The notes beneath the pieces are model-generated. The model was not told the DNA's origin, searched no databases, and was given only the letters and a program-made list of their open reading frames with translations. This document shows, in pieces, positions 1 through 7,333 of a DNA stretch of 64,000 nt. Source of the DNA: an uncultured Lachnospiraceae bacterium (GTDB lineage Bacteria > Bacillota > Clostridia > Lachnospirales > Lachnospiraceae); assembly GCA_947566645.1 (NCBI GenBank), contig CANOKL010000006.1, positions 1-64,000 of the forward strand. The letters are read 5' to 3'. Positions within the stretch are counted from its first letter, which is position 1, and every line of letters starts with the position of its first letter. Both the position numbers and the translations under genes were made by a program.

Positions 1-146
1 AAAAAACTTTTTTAACATTTTTCATTTTACCTATTGACATTTCTTAGCTGGACTTAAAATAAAAAGTATTTTCTTCAATTGTAACTACAAATCAAGAAAA
101 TGTCCAATTGATAAAAACCATAATTGTTTTTATATATTCAATATAC

Positions 147-190
147 CAATTGGGGACGGGGCATTTTTAAAAATGCCCCGTCCCCAATTG
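147..190. repeat. R1 palindromic repeat, copy 1 (GCATTTTTAAAAATGC centre)
   Basis: A perfect 44-bp palindrome: CAATT, then GGGGACGGGG, then CATTTTT and its mirror image. It overlaps the 3' end of tmk on the minus strand and supplies that gene's last codons and its TAA. Five more copies with the same core lie at 3097, 5897, 7289, 25081 and 27451. The fully symmetric A/T centre gives no one-sided U tract, so it is not a plain terminator. It resembles REP-type elements. Confidence 0.9.
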
Positions 191-823
191 AACTTTTTCC
201 CATATCTCCTGCGCCACCTTCTCAGGAGGCTGGTTTCCGTCTACGAATACAACGTTTTCTGTATCCTTCAGCCTGTCAAATGCTTCCATATATTTTTCGC
301 GGACCTGAACAAGCCGTGATTTTTTTTCGAACAGTTCCTGTTGGAATCTGTTTTGTGCAATCCGCTCCAGTGCTGTGTCCGGATCTACATCTACGAATAC
401 CGTCACTGTAGGTTTTAAGATATGCGCGCTCTGTTCATTGGCCTGAATGACCCATTCCATGGGCATATCCACACTGTGGTATGCATAGGATGAAAAGTAG
501 TAACGATCCGTTATTACTGTGACTCCCTCTTCAATCTTATGAAGGATCCCGTTGACATCGTTCAGCAGATGGTCCAGTCTGTCGGCTGCGAAAAGTGCTG
601 CAATGACTTTATTATCCGTCTTGATTCTTCCTGTCATGATCTGGTGGATCAGGGAACCGATGGGGGAATCTGTTGGCTCCATGGTCGTATAGTGTAAAAT
701 ACCCTGTTCCTTTAATCTCTCTGATAAATACTTGATCTGAGTGCTTTTTCCGCTCCCGTCGATTCCTTCTAATGCAATGAACCGGCCTCTGCCATTCTGT
801 GTCCAGTTATTTTTGTTTTCCAT
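167..823 (-). CDS. tmk: Thymidylate kinase (dTMP kinase)
   Basis: Cytosolic kinase that phosphorylates dTMP to dTDP for DNA synthesis. Residues 18-28 hold the P-loop GIDGSGKST, and TDRYYFSS near residue 106 is the DR[YH] motif that contacts the nucleotide base in this family. Its 218 residues fit the usual 200-215. The C-terminus is unusual: the last seven codons and the TAA (QLGTGHF) are read from repeat R1, so the native tail has been replaced or extended. The next gene on this strand, the sensor kinase, ends 37 bases upstream of the tmk start, so read-through from the regulator pair is possible. Confidence 0.93.
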   Translation of the reverse strand: MENKNNWTQNGRGRFIALEGIDGSGKSTQIKYLSERLKEQGILHYTTMEPTDSPIGSLIHQIMTGRIKTDNKVIAALFAADRLDHLLNDVNGILHKIEEGVTVITDRYYFSSYAYHSVDMPMEWVIQANEQSAHILKPTVTVFVDVDPDTALERIAQNRFQQELFEKKSRLVQVREKYMEAFDRLKDTENVVFVDGNQPPEKVAQEIWEKVQLGTGHF

Positions 824-860
824 AGTTTTAACCTCTTTGCATCTGCATTCCTTTCTTCAA

Positions 861-2375
861 TTACGCTTTCTCTATCATAACTGCAATATGCTCTAAAGTC
901 AATGTCAGCTTTACCCCGAAGCCTCCCTCCTGGCTCTGGAAGAATTCTGCTGTTCCTCCGTGTACCTCTGCAATCTGGCGGACAATTAAGAGCCCCATTC
1001 CATGTCTCTCACCTCTTTCACTGCTCCCGTTTCTGCCGCACATCATATAATGCGGCGTATTTTTAAGCTGCTTAAGCTGTTCCTGGTCTGCACCGGTTCC
1101 GTTGTCTTCAATAATAAGGCTCAGTCTCCCGGTCTCATCTCTTCTAGTCTCATCTTTTTCTTTCTCATCTGTTCTTTTCTCATCTTTTCCCCTCTCACCT
1201 TTTCTTTTCCCATCCTTTCCTTTCTCCTTTTCCATCTTAATGGTAATCCTGCAGCCATCCGGATTATGCACCCGGACATTTGTCAGAATATTATTCACGG
1301 CGCGTCCAAGAAGTTCTTTGTCTCCGTCAATCACGCATGCTGCCAGCCCTTCCTCCATGCTCCATTCCACCGGATACTTCTGCTCCAGATCTGAATTGAT
1401 GAAATCCGCCGCCGCAAGGCGGACTACAGCTGCAAAATCCACCTTCGAGCGCTTTAAGGGCTGCATGGTGTATTCCAGCCTGGAATAGAGGTTTAAGTCA
1501 TTAATAAGATTCTTCATGCGGACGCTTTGAAGCCGTATGACCTGTGCCTGTTTCCTCGCCTCATCCGGAAGCGCCCGGTTCTCCTCCAGCTCCCCTGCAT
1601 ACCCCATAACCATGGACAGGGGAGTCCGGATATCGTGGGATACCCCTGCAATCCAGTTTGCCTGTGCACGCTCCTTCTTCTTAAGGGCATGCTCCTGGCT
1701 TCTGAGCTTTTCAGAGGCCTGGTTTATGGCACTTGCAAGTCCCGAAAGCTGTCCTCTTTCCCGTACATGCACTTCCTCCTCAGGAAGTCTTTCAATCCCA
1801 TCCACAACCGGCTTTACAGAACGCAGGAAACCAAATGTGAATACCATATAGATGAATATGATCACCAGAAGATTCACCCCCGCTGCCTTAAGAATCGTTC
1901 CCGGAGCATTTTTTATCAGATCGTAATCCCATGTATTCCACATCTGCTTCCAGTACCGGGTCTTCGGATGCCCAAGGATCAGCAGATCCTTTCCTTTAGA
2001 AGCAGTGGTTGTGGGATAATCCTTAATGTATCCTCTCGTTCCCCAGGAAATGTCTGCGGCGGAATAATGGAGAGGGATCTCCGGGGGCAGATTGTCGCTG
2101 TGCCATATGACGTCCCCGGTTCCGTCCGCGACCAGAACCGCCCACGCATCCAACTCCTCCAGAATCTCCGCACCCTTCTGTGACAGCTTCAGACCATTTC
2201 CGTCTGAACTTAAGAGCTCCTCCGTGACCTCCTCAGCCCACTGCCAGCCGCCCCGGGCGTTTGTCTCATCATAGGTGGCGGCGATAAAGAGAATGACATT
2301 TAAAGCAAACAGCAGGATTACCGAAAACATCAGTATGAATACAAATCTCCGTATCAGTCTCAATGTATGCTTCAT
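861..2375 (-). CDS. Sensor histidine kinase (CprK/LanK-like), with a charged insert in its ATPase domain
   Basis: Membrane histidine kinase, 504 aa. TM1 lies at about residues 10-32, an extracellular region follows to about 165, and TM2 is near 166-188. The H-box GVSHDIRTPLS has its phospho-acceptor His near residue 246. The N-box (VNNILTNV) and the G-box (DNGTGAD) form the ATPase domain. A run of about 35 Lys/Glu/Arg/Asp residues, built from short DNA repeats at roughly 1130-1235, sits between the N-box strand and the G1 box, where the family normally has a tight hairpin. The start overlaps the response regulator stop (ATGA), so the two are translationally coupled. The divergent LanFEG-type transporter suggests that it senses lantibiotics or other cationic peptides; the ligand is inference. 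Confidence 0.9.
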   Translation of the reverse strand: MKHTLRLIRRFVFILMFSVILLFALNVILFIAATYDETNARGGWQWAEEVTEELLSSDGNGLKLSQKGAEILEELDAWAVLVADGTGDVIWHSDNLPPEIPLHYSAADISWGTRGYIKDYPTTTASKGKDLLILGHPKTRYWKQMWNTWDYDLIKNAPGTILKAAGVNLLVIIFIYMVFTFGFLRSVKPVVDGIERLPEEEVHVRERGQLSGLASAINQASEKLRSQEHALKKKERAQANWIAGVSHDIRTPLSMVMGYAGELEENRALPDEARKQAQVIRLQSVRMKNLINDLNLYSRLEYTMQPLKRSKVDFAAVVRLAAADFINSDLEQKYPVEWSMEEGLAACVIDGDKELLGRAVNNILTNVRVHNPDGCRITIKMEKEKGKDGKRKGERGKDEKRTDEKEKDETRRDETGRLSLIIEDNGTGADQEQLKQLKNTPHYMMCGRNGSSERGERHGMGLLIVRQIAEVHGGTAEFFQSQEGGFGVKLTLTLEHIAVMIEKA

Positions 2376-3079
2376 AGCGTCTCCTCCGTAATGAGCTTAT
2401 ATCCAAGCCCCTTTACCGTAAGAAGAGATACCGGCTTCGAGGGATTCTCCTCAATCTTCTCCCTGATCCGTCTGATGTGTGCCATCAGTGAATTTTCATA
2501 CCCGTATGGATTATCGCCCCACGCCGCCTCGCAGAGCTGGTCAATCGTTACGATACGCCCCGCATTCCGGTACAGAGCTGTCAACAGTTCGTATTCCTTT
2601 GCTGTAAGGCTTAGACGCTCCTCTCCCTTTTGTACCTCTGCACGCTCAAAATCAATGGAACTTTGGGCAAGGCGCACCACAGGATTTTCATTTTTATAGC
2701 TTCTCCGCAGAATCGCCAGGATCCTGGAAGTCAGCTCTCTTGGCAGAAAGGGCTTCACCATATAGTCATCCGCCCCCATGTCCCAGCCTTTAAACCGGTC
2801 CTCATCCTCTCCCCTCGCTGTCAGAAACAGTACCGGAAGGTCTGATTCCCTGCGCATCCTCGAAAAAAGAGAAAACCCGTCCCCGTCTGGAAGCATTACG
2901 TCCAGCACGGCAAGCTCAGGTTTCCACTCCCTGAAGATCCTGAAGGCTTCCTCTGTACTACCCGCAGTCCTAAGTTCTGTATATCCATCCTTTCTCAGAA
3001 TCATTTCTACCATATGAAGAAGCTCCTCTTCGTCATCAACAAGAAGAAGTCTTTTCTGCTTCAAATAATCATTCGACAT
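2372..3079 (-). CDS. OmpR/PhoB-family response regulator
   Basis: 235-aa DNA-binding response regulator. The receiver domain (residues 9-122) has the acidic pair D15/D16, phospho-acceptor D60 in LAVLDVMLPDGDG, and the switch lysine in the VKPF motif. The C-terminal winged helix (about 140-232) has the typical ENSLMAHIRRIREKIE recognition region. It forms an operon with the overlapping histidine kinase gene and is divergent from the LanFEG-type genes, which it most likely activates. A strong AAGGAGG ribosome binding site precedes the ATG, and directly upstream of that site sits repeat R1 copy 2, inside the presumed 5' leader. Confidence 0.93.
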   Translation of the reverse strand: MSNDYLKQKRLLLVDDEEELLHMVEMILRKDGYTELRTAGSTEEAFRIFREWKPELAVLDVMLPDGDGFSLFSRMRRESDLPVLFLTARGEDEDRFKGWDMGADDYMVKPFLPRELTSRILAILRRSYKNENPVVRLAQSSIDFERAEVQKGEERLSLTAKEYELLTALYRNAGRIVTIDQLCEAAWGDNPYGYENSLMAHIRRIREKIEENPSKPVSLLTVKGLGYKLITEETL

Positions 3080-3096
3080 AAATACATCCTCCTTTG

Positions 3097-3128
3097 GGGA
3101 CGGGGCATTTTTAAAAATGCCCCGTCCC
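3097..3128. repeat. R1 palindromic repeat, copy 2
   Basis: Symmetric core GGGACGGGGC-ATTTTT and its mirror, 32 bp. The outermost G at 3096 is unpaired with A at 3129, so the ends have drifted while the core is intact. It lies in the short 5' leader of the response regulator, a few bases upstream of its Shine-Dalgarno sequence. It could therefore fold in the mRNA next to the ribosome binding site. Confidence 0.88.
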
Positions 3129-3182
3129 AGATTTACCTTATCATAACATATTTTTTCTGTTTTTTGTTCTTTACCCGGAATC

Positions 3183-3237
3183 TGTAAGGAAAATGTAAGG
3201 TTAGGGGAAGGATGTTGTAAGGTTAAGGACTTATACT
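3183..3237 (+). promoter_or_regulatory. Candidate response-regulator operator and promoter of the lanFEG-like operon
   Basis: TGTAAGG occurs at 3183, 3194 and 3216, that is at offsets of 11 and 22 bp. The last two copies extend to TGTAAGGTTA. A -10-like TATACT lies at 3232-3237 with no recognisable -35 at the right distance. Direct repeats phased by one or two helical turns upstream of a -10 are typical for OmpR/PhoB-family activators. The site lies between the regulator pair and the transporter genes. That the adjacent regulator binds here is inference. Confidence 0.6.
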
Positions 3238-3304
3238 GTAATCAGCAAAGGGTAACAGGGCAGCAGGACTGAACCGTTATTCCAAATGAAATGGAGGGTA
3301 TCAT

Positions 3305-4060
3305 ATGAATATTATTGAAACAAAAAATCTAACAAAATCATATGGGGATTTTACTGCAGTCTCCAACCTGAACCTTCACATACGCAAAGGAAGCGTCTAT
3401 GGATTTCTGGGCCCCAATGGCGCCGGAAAGTCTACTACCATGAAAATGTTTCTCGGTCTTACAAGACCTACAGACGGAGCATTCCATATTAATAAAAAGC
3501 GTTTTCCGCAAAACCGGGTGGAGATTCTAAAAGAAATCGGCTCCTTTATTGAAGCGCCTGCTTTCTATGGGAATCTCACTGGTGCGGAGAATCTGGAGCT
3601 GATCCGCAAAATCCTGGGGCTTCAGGAGGACAGCGTTGATGATGCATTAGAACTTACCGGACTGCAGGAATTCAAAAACCGTCTGGCAAAAAAATATTCT
3701 CTCGGTATGAAGCAGCGCCTGGGGCTTGCGGGAGCCCTCATTGGCAGACCGCCCATTCTCTTTCTGGATGAGCCGACAAACGGTCTGGATCCGGTAGGCA
3801 TCCACGAGATCCGGACTCTGATCAAGTCGCTCCCGGAAAAATATGACTGCACTGTGCTGGTCTCCTCCCATCTTCTTCCGGAAGTAGAACTGATGGCTGA
3901 TGACATCGGAATCTTAAATCATGGACGTCTCCTGTTCGAAGGCACTCTTGATGACCTGAAGTTCCATGCACATGACATGGGAATGCCGGACGATAACCTG
4001 GAAGAAACCTTTCTTGCAATGATTGATGCAGACAACCAGAAACGGAGGGATCGAAGATGA
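3305..4060 (+). CDS. Lantibiotic-immunity-type ABC transporter ATP-binding protein (LanF/CprA-like)
   Basis: 251-aa ATPase of a peptide-export or immunity ABC transporter at the inner face of the membrane. Walker A is GPNGAGKST near residue 40, the signature is YSLGMKQRLGLAGAL near 137, and Walker B is ILFLDEPTNGLDP with the H-loop SSHLL. The family (BcrA/LanF) removes bacitracin or lantibiotics from the membrane. The RBS is GGAGG. The stop overlaps the start of the first permease (ATGA). No lantibiotic precursor or modification gene lies nearby, so this looks like a stand-alone resistance module. Confidence 0.9.
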   Translation: MNIIETKNLTKSYGDFTAVSNLNLHIRKGSVYGFLGPNGAGKSTTMKMFLGLTRPTDGAFHINKKRFPQNRVEILKEIGSFIEAPAFYGNLTGAENLELIRKILGLQEDSVDDALELTGLQEFKNRLAKKYSLGMKQRLGLAGALIGRPPILFLDEPTNGLDPVGIHEIRTLIKSLPEKYDCTVLVSSHLLPEVELMADDIGILNHGRLLFEGTLDDLKFHAHDMGMPDDNLEETFLAMIDADNQKRRDRR

Positions 4061-4782
4061 GATTCGGCATGGAACTGAAAAAACTCCGGCGGACAGGATA
4101 TTTCCCCGCATTTCCTGCAGGAGCTGCAGCTGCCTCTGCATTTCCTATATTAAATATGGCTGTACGTACGGAAGTTTATACGGGTCTTCCCGGAAATCCT
4201 CTTGACATACTTCTTGATGCCAGCTGGCAGATGATGGCGATGCTCAACATCCTGCTGATCGTATGCGGCACCTGTATGATGTACCATACGGAATATGCGG
4301 AAAATGGAATCCAGAAGATGGAGGTTCTCCCGGTCCGGCAGATATCACTGTTTTTGAGAAAATTTCTGATTACCACCGCGATGGCAGCCCTGGTAATCAT
4401 GATCGAATCTGCCGCTCTTGCATTCTGCATTCTGATGTGGTTTCCGGATGCAGATATAGACCTTAAGGAATTTCTTTGCCACTGGAGCTTTGAGGTGATT
4501 CTCCTGCTACCCACCATTATGGTAAGCCTGATCATTGCATCCGCATGCCGGAATATGTGGATTTCCCTTGGAATCGGAGTAATCCTTGTATTTACATTTT
4601 CCGTCCTTCCAAAGGATTACCTGTTTCTTGACTTATGCCCCTACTGTTCGCCTTACCAGCTTCTCACAGCAGCAGAGGAAAACGGACATGCAGCCCTGTT
4701 TCTGGGTGTATGCATGGGAGAAACAGCTCTGGCAGGAATGGCGGAACACATTTATCTAAAAATAAGGAGGTACTTTTCATGA
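4057..4782 (+). CDS. Lantibiotic-immunity-type ABC permease (LanE-like)
   Basis: 241-aa integral membrane protein with about six hydrophobic segments, for example around residues 15-32, 50-70, 95-120, 130-155 and 160-180. It is the first of two permease subunits expected to pair with the upstream ATPase. The assignment rests on position between a LanF-type ATPase and a second permease, on size, and on hydrophobicity; its sequence is poorly conserved, as is usual for LanE/LanG. The start overlaps the ATPase stop and its TGA overlaps the next ATG, giving three tightly coupled genes. Confidence 0.82.
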   Translation: MRFGMELKKLRRTGYFPAFPAGAAAASAFPILNMAVRTEVYTGLPGNPLDILLDASWQMMAMLNILLIVCGTCMMYHTEYAENGIQKMEVLPVRQISLFLRKFLITTAMAALVIMIESAALAFCILMWFPDADIDLKEFLCHWSFEVILLLPTIMVSLIIASACRNMWISLGIGVILVFTFSVLPKDYLFLDLCPYCSPYQLLTAAEENGHAALFLGVCMGETALAGMAEHIYLKIRRYFS

Positions 4783-5546
4783 ATTTCTTGTCTTTATGTG
4801 GAATTGAGCTGCAGAAAATCAAACGCTCAAAAATACTGCTGATCCTGCTTGCACCTGTGGTCATTATGTGGCTCCCGGCAATTATCAACTCAGAGAAAAT
4901 ACAGGATGTGCAGGGCATTCCGATTACACCAGAACACAATTTCTTTATCCAGGGCTTCATGGGAATGGTGTGGTTCATGATTCCGGCGACGCTCATCATC
5001 TGCACCGTACTCTTAATTCAGATTGAGCAGACGAATCATGGCATGAAGAAAATGCTCACCCTCCCCATAAACAGAGGGAAGCTCTGCCTCGCCAAATTTA
5101 CCGTCCTTCTGCTCCTTCCGGCAGTCCAGATGGTAATGTCGGCCGCAGCCTATTATGGAAGCGCCTTCCTCTCCTCTAAGCTGCAGGGATATGATTATGT
5201 CCTTCCTCCCGGTTACATTTTCCCCTGTATCGGAAAATTCTACCTGGCAGCACTTCCGGCGGCGGCTGTATTCTGGATGATTGCGCTTCTGATCCAGACA
5301 CCTGTCTTCGCCGTGGGAGCCGGACTGGCACTGTGCGTTCCGTCCGTTCTCATGATTAATACAGACTACTGGATCCTTCATCCCATGAGCTACCCCTTCT
5401 ATGTGCTGATGACAGAGTACGGGAAAGCAGCCAGAGGAGTTTATGCTACTGACATAGACTGGTTTCCCTGGCTCCCCGTGGCGGTCATGATCACGGTTGT
5501 CAGTCTGGCAGTGTCCTGTGTGAAAATGTCGCGGTATGCAGAATAA
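4779..5546 (+). CDS. Lantibiotic-immunity-type ABC permease (LanG-like)
   Basis: 255-aa membrane protein. The start at 4779 is supported by an AAGGAGG at about 4764 and by the ATGA overlap with the preceding permease; an upstream in-frame ATG at 4635 lacks this support. Residues 1-35 (ELQKIKRSK followed by a hydrophobic stretch) form the typical N-terminus of ABC-2-type immunity permeases, and about six membrane segments follow. It is expected to form the pore with the LanE-like protein. Confidence 0.83.
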   Translation: MNFLSLCGIELQKIKRSKILLILLAPVVIMWLPAIINSEKIQDVQGIPITPEHNFFIQGFMGMVWFMIPATLIICTVLLIQIEQTNHGMKKMLTLPINRGKLCLAKFTVLLLLPAVQMVMSAAAYYGSAFLSSKLQGYDYVLPPGYIFPCIGKFYLAALPAAAVFWMIALLIQTPVFAVGAGLALCVPSVLMINTDYWILHPMSYPFYVLMTEYGKAARGVYATDIDWFPWLPVAVMITVVSLAVSCVKMSRYAE

Positions 5547-5592
5547 AAGGATTGATACAATAATATAAAAAAGAAAGCGAGGAAATATTACT

Positions 5593-5877
5593 ATGAGAAA
5601 CAAGATAATCATTGCAGTCAGCACTCTGATGCTTTTTATTCCCTGGACCATCCTGCCTCTTCGAAGCTTTGACTGGGCACTGGAATCGCCGGTTGCGGAG
5701 ATTATGATCTCCTGCTATGCGGCATTCATGATCTTTTCCGGGATCTTTACGATCTTTGCCTATAAAAAGTGGAAAATAAAAAACATATGGATGCAGATCT
5801 GCACGGCGATCAATGGAATATACGCTGTAGGCGGAATTGCCGCATTTCTGCTGATGATACCAGGGCAAATTAAATAA
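5593..5877 (+). CDS. Small hydrophobic membrane protein
   Basis: 94 residues with about three predicted membrane segments (near 5-23, 36-57 and 66-89) and a basic loop KKWKIKN. I do not recognise the family. It starts 46 bases after the LanG-like permease on the same strand with a purine-rich AAAGCGAGG ribosome binding site, so it may be the last gene of the immunity operon, perhaps an accessory membrane subunit. Repeat R1 copy 3 follows 20 bases after its stop. Confidence 0.65.
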   Translation: MRNKIIIAVSTLMLFIPWTILPLRSFDWALESPVAEIMISCYAAFMIFSGIFTIFAYKKWKIKNIWMQICTAINGIYAVGGIAAFLLMIPGQIK

Positions 5878-5896
5878 CTTCCGCCAGAACCAACAG

Positions 5897-5934
5897 TTGG
5901 GGACGGGGTATTTTTAAAAATACCCCGTCCCAAA
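5897..5934. repeat. R1 palindromic repeat, copy 3 (GTATTTTTAAAAATAC centre)
   Basis: TTGGGGACGGGGTATTTTT followed by its near-perfect mirror. Relative to copies 1, 2 and 6, the C:G pair beside the A/T centre is T:A on both sides, a compensated change that keeps the palindrome. One outer G lacks its partner. It lies between the immunity operon and the XRE/HipA promoter. Confidence 0.88.
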
Positions 5935-5948
5935 TTTCTGTTTTCTTC

Positions 5949-5977
5949 TTGCCATCATTCCGGTACACCGATATAAT
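5949..5977 (+). promoter_or_regulatory. Sigma-A promoter of the XRE/HipA-like operon
   Basis: TTGCCA at 5949-5954 and TATAAT at 5972-5977 are separated by exactly 17 bases. The predicted transcription start is about 15-20 bases before the GTG start codon. HipB-type proteins usually repress their own promoter, so an operator is expected here, but I see no clear long dyad. Confidence 0.75.
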
Positions 5978-6000
5978 AGAGAAGAAGAGGAGTGATAAAT

Positions 6001-6405
6001 GTGATTATAGACCATCTGCTTAAAAAGCAAAACATGACAAAATACCGGCTTGCCGTTGATGCAGGCATCCCGCATACTACCCTGGGTGATATCTGCAGTG
6101 GGAAAACAAAACTCGAAAAGTGCTCCGCAGAAACGATATATAAACTGTCAAAGGTTCTTGGTGTTACGATGGAACTGCTGACAGAGGACGGTATCCGGAC
6201 TACTGAGCGCGAACGCACATTTGAACATGGACTGCCAGACTATCTCCAACACGATCTGGATGCATATAAGGAGGGACTGAATAACAAGTCCCCCATTCTT
6301 GACTGTCTGTGGGGAGAACTGTATGGCAGTATCAATCTGGCAGAAATCAGTGAAGGTGTGATCACTCCCGAACACGCTGATTATCTGCGTCAGAAATATT
6401 TATAG
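6001..6405 (+). CDS. XRE/HipB-like helix-turn-helix regulator
   Basis: About 134 aa. The first 60 residues are an XRE-type helix-turn-helix (MTKYRLAVDAGIPHTTLGDI, then the recognition-helix region). The C-terminal half is unlike classical HipB. I choose GTG at 6001 because an AGAGGAG ribosome binding site lies 8 bases upstream; a GTG at 5992 overlaps that site. It ends in TAG 14 bases before the HipA-like kinase, with its own AAAGGAG between them. The two form a probable toxin-antitoxin or persistence pair in which this protein would be antitoxin and autorepressor (inference from family and order). Confidence 0.82.
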   Translation: MIIDHLLKKQNMTKYRLAVDAGIPHTTLGDICSGKTKLEKCSAETIYKLSKVLGVTMELLTEDGIRTTERERTFEHGLPDYLQHDLDAYKEGLNNKSPILDCLWGELYGSINLAEISEGVITPEHADYLRQKYL

Positions 6406-6419
6406 AAAGGAGCCAGGAT

Positions 6420-7310
6420 ATGAATCGTAATGTTGATTTTACTAACTGCCCACGCCTGATCGACCGGGCATACAATGGGGCAAATGGCAAGAAGATAGCC
6501 GTGGAATATGATGGGAGGCCATATATGCTGAAATTCCCCCCATCCGGCGAGGGAAAGCCAACAGAACTGTCCTATACCAACAGCTGTATAAGCGAACACA
6601 TTGCAAGCAGCATCTTCAATCTGCTGGGCATCAAAGCTCAGGAAACCTTGCTCGGCACTTTTACGGTAAACGGTAAACAAAAAGTTGTTTGTGCCTGCCT
6701 TGATTTTACGGCAGGCGGAAAAAAGCTTTATGATTTCTGCTCAATCAAAAATACCATCCTTGATTCGGACACAAACGGCAGCGGAACAGAACTGGAGGAT
6801 ATTCTTGATACCATTGAAAAGCAACAATATGTCGATCCGCTCCGGTTAAAAGACTACTTTTGGGAGATGTTTGCTGCAGATGCCCTGCTCGGAAACTTTG
6901 ACCGCCATAACGGCAACTGGGGATTTCTATATGATCCAAATGAAAAGAAACGTGATATTGCTCCTGTCTATGACTGTGGAAGCTGTCTGCTACCGCAGGC
7001 TGACGATGAGGTAATGCAGACGGTTCTGAACGATAAAGAGGCAATGAACCTTCGTATCTATCGTTTTCCCACCTCAGCAATCAAACGGAACGGAAAAAAA
7101 ATCAATTATTATGATTTCCTGTCAGCTGCGGAATATGAAGACTGCAGTCAGGCTGTCAGACATATTTATCAGAGAGCCGATATGAAGCAGATCAGTTCCT
7201 TTATCAACCAGGTGCCTTTTATCTCCGATTTGCAAAAGGAATTTTACAAGCAATATATTCTGGCAAGAATGGACTTGCTCTTACGTCCATTGGGGACGGG
7301 GTATTTTTAA
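6420..7310 (+). CDS. HipA/CtkA-like serine/threonine kinase
   Basis: 296-aa protein kinase of the HipA superfamily. The catalytic loop is GNFDRHNGNW, with catalytic D161 and metal-binding N166. PVYDCGS supplies the Mg-binding D185 in the position of the DFG aspartate. HipA kinases phosphorylate targets such as glutamyl-tRNA synthetase, but at under 300 residues this one is closer to the short CtkA-like branch, so the target is unknown. The adjacent XRE gene completes a HipBA-type module. The final residues (LGTGYF) and the TAA come from repeat R1 copy 4, the same effect as in tmk. Confidence 0.85.
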   Translation: MNRNVDFTNCPRLIDRAYNGANGKKIAVEYDGRPYMLKFPPSGEGKPTELSYTNSCISEHIASSIFNLLGIKAQETLLGTFTVNGKQKVVCACLDFTAGGKKLYDFCSIKNTILDSDTNGSGTELEDILDTIEKQQYVDPLRLKDYFWEMFAADALLGNFDRHNGNWGFLYDPNEKKRDIAPVYDCGSCLLPQADDEVMQTVLNDKEAMNLRIYRFPTSAIKRNGKKINYYDFLSAAEYEDCSQAVRHIYQRADMKQISSFINQVPFISDLQKEFYKQYILARMDLLLRPLGTGYF

Positions 7311-7328
7311 AAATACCCCGTCCCCAAT
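7289..7328. repeat. R1 palindromic repeat, copy 4
   Basis: A perfect 40-bp palindrome with the GTATTTTTAAAAATAC centre. On the plus strand it supplies the last six codons and stop of the HipA-like kinase. On the minus strand it follows the stop of the giant glycosidase gene by five bases. It therefore sits exactly between two convergent genes. Confidence 0.9.
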
Positions 7329-7333
7329 TCATG

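Noticed and set aside
147..190. R1 as ordinary rho-independent terminators
   Set aside because: The T-run is in the centre of the palindrome and mirrored, not after the stem, and one copy sits in a 5' leader. Some termination effect is still possible.
1102..1488. Plus-strand frame rich in Ser/Phe opposite the histidine kinase
   Set aside because: It is the complement of the charged repeat insert; the kinase frame is clearly the real one.
3305..5546. Part of a lantibiotic biosynthesis cluster
   Set aside because: No precursor peptide, LanB/C/M, protease or exporter gene is seen within the window; only immunity and regulation genes are present.
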